Positions 57,780 through 64,000 of a stretch of 64,000 bases of DNA are shown piece by piece. A model generated the notes under the pieces. That model searched no databases. It saw only the letters and a list, made by a program, of their open reading frames with translations, and had not been told where the DNA came from. This stretch comes from Mercenaria mercenaria. Lineage: Eukaryota; Mollusca; Bivalvia; Venerida; Veneridae. A program made the position numbers and the translations under genes. Numbering within the stretch: position 1 is the stretch's first letter; every line of letters starts with the position of its first letter. The stretch lies in assembly GCF_021730395.1 (NCBI RefSeq), contig NW_026463138.1, positions 1 to 64,000 of the forward strand. The letters run 5' to 3'.

Positions 57780-58790
57780 TGATCAAGGTACGAGGAATTT
57801 AGCAAACAAGAGGGTTAGTACGACGCTACATCGCTCACGTGTAAAACATGGCTTTGGTATATTCACGCTTAATATTCTGACCAAGTTTCCTGAAGACATG
57901 TAGCTTTTACAATGTAAACAAACTTTTTTCTTTATTTGAGGGGATGATCTAGTGTTTGACCTACATGACCCAGTTTCAGATTCAGTTTTAAAATTCATAC
58001 CAAGATTCATGAAAATAAGGTCATAAATATTGCCTCTAGAGTGTTAACAAATTTTGCCTTTGATTCGACTAGATGTCCTAGTTTTTTACTCCATAACACT
58101 TGTTATTTTACCTGGCATAGAAATCATCAAGATAAACTTTCTGATTAAGTTTCGTGAAGACAGGTCATTGATGTTGCCTAGAGTGTTTACCAGCTTTTCC
58201 TTTGATTCGACCCGGTGACTAGTGTTTGACCCCACATGGCCTTATGTCTAACTTAGTCTACAGATCATCAAGAAAGACATTATGTTTGTATCAAATCAAA
58301 GCATAAATGGAACCTCTGTATGGCTGAAAGGACCAAAAATTAGAAATATTTGACACTTTCAGGAGAAGTTACTCTTGAACCACTGAAGGAATCTAGGCGG
58401 CTATCGAAGGAACCGAAATTTTATTGTGACAATTTTTTTTTGTAAATGTTGTTAAAATCCAATATAAAATGTCTCTTCTAACGTGTTCACAACGTCAGAA
58501 ATAACAAGTTTTTGGGCCAATTATGTGCCGTTACTCCAAAACCAATAATTTGATCTGACGGGATTTATTACGGAATCTCTGACCTATTGTTGCTGAAGAT
58601 TTTTTTGCAAGTTTATATCATGAATCAAATTATAAATAAAGTATACATATGGCTGCAAAAATCCAAAATAGCAAATTTTGGCCATTTTAGGGGTCATAAA
58701 CTGTGGAACCCATTGCGGGATATAGCCAGTGCTTGGGAGAACCCGAGATATAATGCCAATACAAGTTTTTGTATCTGATATAGAATCCTG
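57780..58790. repeat. Dispersed repeat with three internal ~130-bp units
   Basis: Units near 57945, 58076 and 58211 share CTAGT.TTTGACC, ATCA..AGA.A..TT.TG, GAAGA.A.GTCAT..AT.TTGCCT.TAGAGTGTT and TTTGATTCGAC. The right part contains GGCCATTTTAGGGGTCATAA, a phrase I recall from bivalve repeats. The small frames are not genes. Confidence 0.6.
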
Positions 58791-58799
58791 TTTCCTTGG

Positions 58800-59170
58800 C
58801 AGAATCTAATCACGGGGAAGCACGGACTCAAGCAAATCCTCGAGACAGGGACTGTATATCGATAACTGTGTTAAAGTCTCCCCCGATAAGTTAATTGATG
58901 TTGCCGTCTCCATTGAAATGATTTGGGACTCATTTATTTCAAAATGTCTTGTTTATATTCGTTCGGGCCATATAGATTATTAATGACTATTTCTATTCAA
59001 GTCTAAATAATTATTTCCTCATGGTATCTTACTATCAGATGTACTATTAAATAGAATTGCCACTCCTTCACTACTACTTCAACTAAAATACCTTCTCCAC
59101 CCGACGATTCCTGCTTTCACGTATCAGGTTTTGATTGGGATTAAATGCCTTTCTTATAAGAAACAAATAC
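58800..59170 (-). mobile_element. LINE endonuclease relic (L1/Tx1-like)
   Basis: On the minus strand LIGGDFNTVID is read near 58875-58895. Upstream, GVAILFN-like and IYMARTNINK (for IYGPN.N) blocks lie near 59060 and 58955 in other frames. The GGDFNTV form is typical of L1/Tx1 endonucleases. Many stops and frameshifts interrupt it, and no RT follows. Confidence 0.65.
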
Positions 59171-60533
59171 CATATTTTAATACTTTAACAATCTAAAAAT
59201 CTGCGGTCTTTATTTATAGTTTCCTTACCCTTTACATTAAATAGTCATATAATAACAACTTCCATGAGAAATTAATGAAATTAAAACAATCAAAGACATT
59301 TGATTTTATCGAGAACATCACATATTGCAATATAGTATACAAAACACGAGTAGGATACATACTATCAGGTTAATTGTATAGTCATAGCAACATTATAAGA
59401 AACTTCCAACGGTTTGGGTGTAGCACGAGGGTAAACATTTTGGCGGTAACGAGACTTGACCAAGATAGTTTGAAACAATACCAAAAGAGACAGATATTTC
59501 AATATGTTATTACACAAGAAAAACGGACCTTTGTTAATATCATCACGAGGTATTCAAATAAGAAATAAAATTAGAGATGAATGCTTTTGTTTGAAACTCC
59601 TTTTTATTTCAATTACTGTAGTCCTAAAATAATACGATTTTTTCAGCATCGGCAAAATATGACCATTTGTTATCTCCAGGAAATAGTTAATATTTCTTAA
59701 TTAGCCATTGTTTTGAAAATCAGTCGGCAATACAGTATGTACTGTCTTTAATGAAAATCTTATCTATCGATGGATGTGGTCCAATGCATTCTCAAGTACA
59801 CTTAAACGATGTTAATTCCAGCAGTAACACGGATTATGTAACTACTTCAAATGTAAAGGGGCAATCGCAGTGAAGGCAGTTTTGAGGTTGTAACTGAAGG
59901 AATGCTAAAGTTATAGTAGCAATACTGTTATACTTCTGTAACTTGTCAACGATAACAGAAGAAATACTGATGGTATTGCTGTTTCCACCAGCAGTGTATT
60001 ACTGTATTTTTTTTATCTCGTTCTAGGAAGAGTAGCTGTTCTCTCTTCTGTTGCTGATGTGCTTCTTGCTTAATGTATGTGTTTATTGTAATAAGATAAA
60101 AGAATGATTTCAGGATGATTTAAACATAAAACATTATAATTTGAATTATGAAACGTAACCAATATGATGAAAAGAACTGGTGCCAAGTTAATGAAATTCA
60201 CCCTGTCGTATTTATAATACCAGTAATTTATTATCAAAGCTTTTTGTCGATTTAATCAGCTGCAGTGGCAGTTCTAGGTCCTTACATATTTTTATTGTCA
60301 ATTTTATGTCAATCTTATGATTCCTGTGACTAGCTTATATATCTATTCATCATATGATGTTTCAGGATTTGTTTACAAATTTCATTAATTTTGATCATGA
60401 ACATATATCTGAACTTTGAAATTTAGCGGCAAATAATTAGAATAGCTATCTTAAACTGAAACCAAAACCTTTTATATGATTTAACGCCTATCTTTTTACA
60501 AATATATATCAATGGCAATGAACAATAAATTTC
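59171..60533. other. No gene seen
   Basis: A+T-rich with no supported feature. Confidence 0.45.
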
Positions 60534-60597
60534 AAGGCATAAACATGTCATAAAGAGACATCGTTAAGGCATAAACATGTCATAATGAGACATCATG
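60534..60597. repeat. 32-bp tandem duplication
   Basis: AAGGCATAAACATGTCATAA and the following 12 bases occur twice head to tail with a few mismatches. Confidence 0.9.
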
Positions 60598-63454
60598 ATA
60601 ACCATAGACTACAATAAATAAAATATATTACGTAAAGATCAGCACATAACTCCATATTACCAAGGAACAGAACAAAAAAAAAGCAGAATTAGCTTAAAAA
60701 AAGTCAAGATCTAACTATTATGTCCTGCAACAATGCATACAATTCACTTAAACAGAACACTTTCATGTTCATCTTTAATAGAAACGTCTACGGATTTAGA
60801 CTGCCTGATAGTCAAAGGTATATACAAGAACATGTAATTTCATAAATCGATCTTCCTTTTGTTGAATGAACTAACAAAGTACCCGTCTTTAATACCCGAA
60901 TAACTCAGTTCTGGTTTATTGGGACATTATAAAGATAGAAGATCAGTGAATAGATCGGTGTATTTCCATCAGAGTGGTTATGCACAAAAAAGATAATTTA
61001 AAGCTAATGACTATTATTATATTGTTTTTCTGATCACGACAAAATAAAATACGATACTGACTACACTTAATACGGTGAGAGCAAGATTTTCAGCATGATT
61101 TTCACTACGTTTGAGATAACGCCACTGTCATCAACTGAAAGCATTTGCAATGTGAAAATATTCTTAACCGTTACCTTCTGGTGGGTAAGTTTATTATCTT
61201 TTGTGTGATGAAGTTGATGGATATTCGACAGCTGTTATGTATGACCGAGCATCTCCATAGCTGAATACGAGTTCCAACACATAAGTCACGCTTCATATAG
61301 AAGGAAATATCACTTTATCGGCCTTATACAATTCATGGTCAGTAACGATGATGATTTAGTGGGTGACACAATTGTAATTGTAATATAGTTTTGTCATGTA
61401 ATTTAAGACATAAGTCTATTTCATTTTAATTTTGATTGGTTATTGTATTTTATACGTCCGGGTCTTGCATCTTCAGTGGACGCCTGTATTTTACTGATAA
61501 TCATAAAAGTAGTCGAGCTAGTGTTTCTTACACTGACGTTCTCGTAGGAGAGTCGCTTTATTAATATCAATAATAAAGCACTCCCATTTTATATGGTATA
61601 TACACGTAATAAATAAAACTTTATCCAATAAAATTCTGCGCAGATCTTGCATATTGCAAGCGTTTACTATAAAGTACATCTTCGATAACAAGTGCAACTA
61701 GAATTCTCTATGAAGTTGGATTATGTAATATACAGTGGGAAAAGATAAATATGTATACGCATATATAATACAGTTTCGTACACGATGCTTCAAAGGTAAC
61801 GCTTGTGATTTAGAATTCTATGTCATGAATATCATCTCATTTTCCCGAATAAAAAAATTCAAAATTATTTATTCAAATGTAATATTTCTCGCATTTTGTA
61901 CGCTTTTTAATTATTTCTATTGCACAGAGAGAAATCGTAATAACATTTCTTTTTTAAATATCAATTCATATTTTGATAAATTTTAAGACAAATACTAACA
62001 TTAGACCTTTGTAAAGCTTAACAACTTTTGAGTAGACCATGCATGCTATAAATTTAGTTACGGTATAAGTTAAGCATAGTATGTAATAAAAAGTATACGT
62101 TTAATTAATCAGCTCACTTTTTGTGCCAAGCGAACCTTCTATTACAGTACTATCGAGAGTGAACTAATGTAAGTATTACGTTTATTTGATTTACAAAGGG
62201 TAGTAGTCAGTAAGTATTGATACGACTTAGCATGTCTAATAGCAAAGAGATCTGAAGGGTAACCGCATGTCCTGACGATAGGAAATTTTCAAAATTCTAG
62301 TTTTCTCTTTACTGCAAGCTTTTGAAATCAAACATATACTGCTAAAGACAATTGGTAATTTTGAATAATGGATTTGAAATTTTGACTTTATCATTTTTTA
62401 AAAGTCTGTTTTTATCAGTGACCATTGAAATCTTCTCTTTAGGTCGTGTGATGGTTAGTAAAACGTCTGCGAGAATATGTTGTTAATTGATAGTCTTTGT
62501 CGACGATTGTTTATATATTTGTTTAGCTTGATATTTCCTCCGAAACTACAATATGTATAGCAACTGTTAGTAAATAATTAGGTCAAAAACCATTACTCTC
62601 ACGTGCATTCCACAGCACAGATTTAAGGCTCTTCGAGTAGTTAAGAAATATTGGAATTATTGGCTTTTTTTTTTGTTTAAAACTTTAGTACAGCTGAAAC
62701 TTTGATATTTAGAACACGTACGTATTATTATTAGACTAGTGTGTAAGCAAAGAACGATAATCTTGTTCGCTTCAGTCAGAATTATGGCATTTTGAAATCT
62801 AGAAAAAATTGTTTGATGATTTGTTTGACGTTAGGTAACTGTAATGCTTCATAATAGGTGTAAAGGCAGTATAAACCCAAGCTTGACTAAAGCTAGTCCT
62901 TTATTTAAAAATTGACATTTACTGACGCAACACTCAGCCATTTCCGAAAATACTTAAGTTACTTAGTTAAGTCGTTTTTAAACATGCATGCTTACATGTT
63001 ATTAATGTTATTTTTCCTACGGTATATGCAATTAACAATGTTAGAATTGTCTGATCTATTAGTAAGCATATGAATTCTATCTAACACGATATAAGAATAA
63101 GTTGCTTATATATTTTTTATCTTCATTTCTGTAATAGAATGTTGTTTGATCTAAAACTAGAATACGGTGATTAGATGAAAAGTCAACTGAAACATAGGCA
63201 AAACAACATCAAAATACAGATTAGCTAACAATTACTTAATTTTGTACTTGGATCAGGGCAATTAAGGCTGTACTTGTCTTGATGAATATATTCAGTGCTC
63301 AATACAAATCGTAAGAAAAATGGGAGTCACGTTTGATGCAAGAAAAATATTTTCAGTCAAACACACAAACTGCAAAATCAGCTACAATGTTACCACATGA
63401 CCATAAATTTCAGTGTATGCTCTAATATTTATGACAAAATTTTGCCCATCATTG
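60598..63454. other. No gene seen
   Basis: A+T-rich. The 83-codon frame at 61735-61986 has no domain. No RNA gene or clear repeat was found. Confidence 0.45.
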
Positions 63455-63632
63455 ATGCTGGTTAGAGGCTCACTCGGGGCGTCGTTGAAAAGTTCATGTA
63501 AGGAAGGCATCCAGCTGGATTAGGACAGCCGCTAAGTCTACCTTAATCATCAATGCTGGAAAGTCGCCATATGACCTGGTTTAGCATATGCTGTCGGTGA
63601 AAAGCTAAACCCAACAAAAATAAATAAAAGAA
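63455..63632 (+). mobile_element. SINE-like repeat with AATAAA-type tail
   Basis: It starts near ATTGATGCTGGTTAGAGGC, contains GAAAGTCGCCATATGACCT at 63559-63577 and ends AAACCCAACAAAAATAAATA. The 19-bp body phrase is identical to the one in the minus-strand SINE at 53697-53850, although the heads differ. Confidence 0.6.
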
Positions 63633-64000
63633 TCCATGACAAAATCTGTCATGTTTTCACTTCATTTTAAAAAATGCTACCTGCAAGTCAAGCATAGAGC
63701 TGTCATGCGATTTCAGCAAACAGTGCACAAACAAATAAGAAAAAAAAAATAGCTCAACAGAACAAAAAAAAAACTTAACTGATAACTTTTTGAATCCGCC
63801 ATGTATTCGCGCCATGTTCCTATTTAGTGTTTGTATGTCTCATAGAAAAACATTTCTCCAATAAATACAACACACATATACATTAACATGCAGTCAGTGG
63901 TTTTGTTGCAGTAAGTACGCAACCTTATTATACTATTTGAATTGTTTGATCTAAACCCTAGATTAAGTCATATACCGTGCCTAACTATGTTCAGGTTTTG
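63633..64000. other. No gene seen
   Basis: No supported feature. Confidence 0.45.

Noticed and set aside
1-64000. CRISPR array, bacterial operon or phage region
   Set aside because: No regular short spaced repeats, ribosome-binding sites or prokaryotic gene packing. Splice signals, SINEs and LINEs point to an animal genome.

Overview
The window looks like nuclear DNA of a bivalve mollusc. This rests on A+T-rich intergenic sequence with short phase-matched exons and long introns, on several tRNA-derived SINEs and non-LTR retrotransposons, and on short dispersed repeats that I remember as common in clam genomes (a unit ending in a GGAC run and repeated 'gggccataac' phrases). No database search was possible, so the species is not fixed.

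Left third (about 4-30 kb). The minus strand carries what I read as one modular gene made of short exons that all begin and end in phase 0. Five intact exons and one broken exon (17.2, 16.4, 15.7, 14.9, 5.0 and 4.3 kb) are copies of one 65-68 codon module. It opens with the residues NED and closes with a QQ..F motif followed directly by a GTAAGT donor. Copies lie 0.67-0.81 kb apart. One two-exon block (3826-5237) is repeated 10.64 kb away (14466-15926). Further candidate phase-0 exons lie at 8.2, 12.6, 21.2, 27.7 and 30.3 kb, two of them only 36 bp. The introns hold a 5'-truncated LINE, a decayed LINE, foldback elements, SINEs and a spaced 15-bp motif array. I do not recognise the protein.

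Middle (30-46 kb). This is repeat country: TIR and hairpin elements, a piece of an LTR retroelement (fossil), and a nearly full-length two-ORF LINE on the minus strand (38.7-43.4 kb), followed by a pair of 0.6-kb direct repeats.

46-51 kb. Two plus-strand genes stand close together. A two-exon gene encodes a predicted secreted protein of 137 residues with eight cysteines after the signal peptide. About 450 bp beyond its last exon lies an intact, intronless class-3 lipase gene of 426 codons, with a signal peptide, a PSI-like cysteine-rich head, a complete Ser-Asp-His triad and a C-terminal membrane anchor. It is the best-supported gene here. The two may share a compartment (secretory pathway or cell surface), but nothing in the sequence shows that they work together.

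Right end (51-64 kb). Mostly dispersed repeats, SINEs and a relic of an L1-like endonuclease. One tentative minus-strand exon pair lies at 53.3-54.7 kb. Most remaining sequence shows no gene that I can support.
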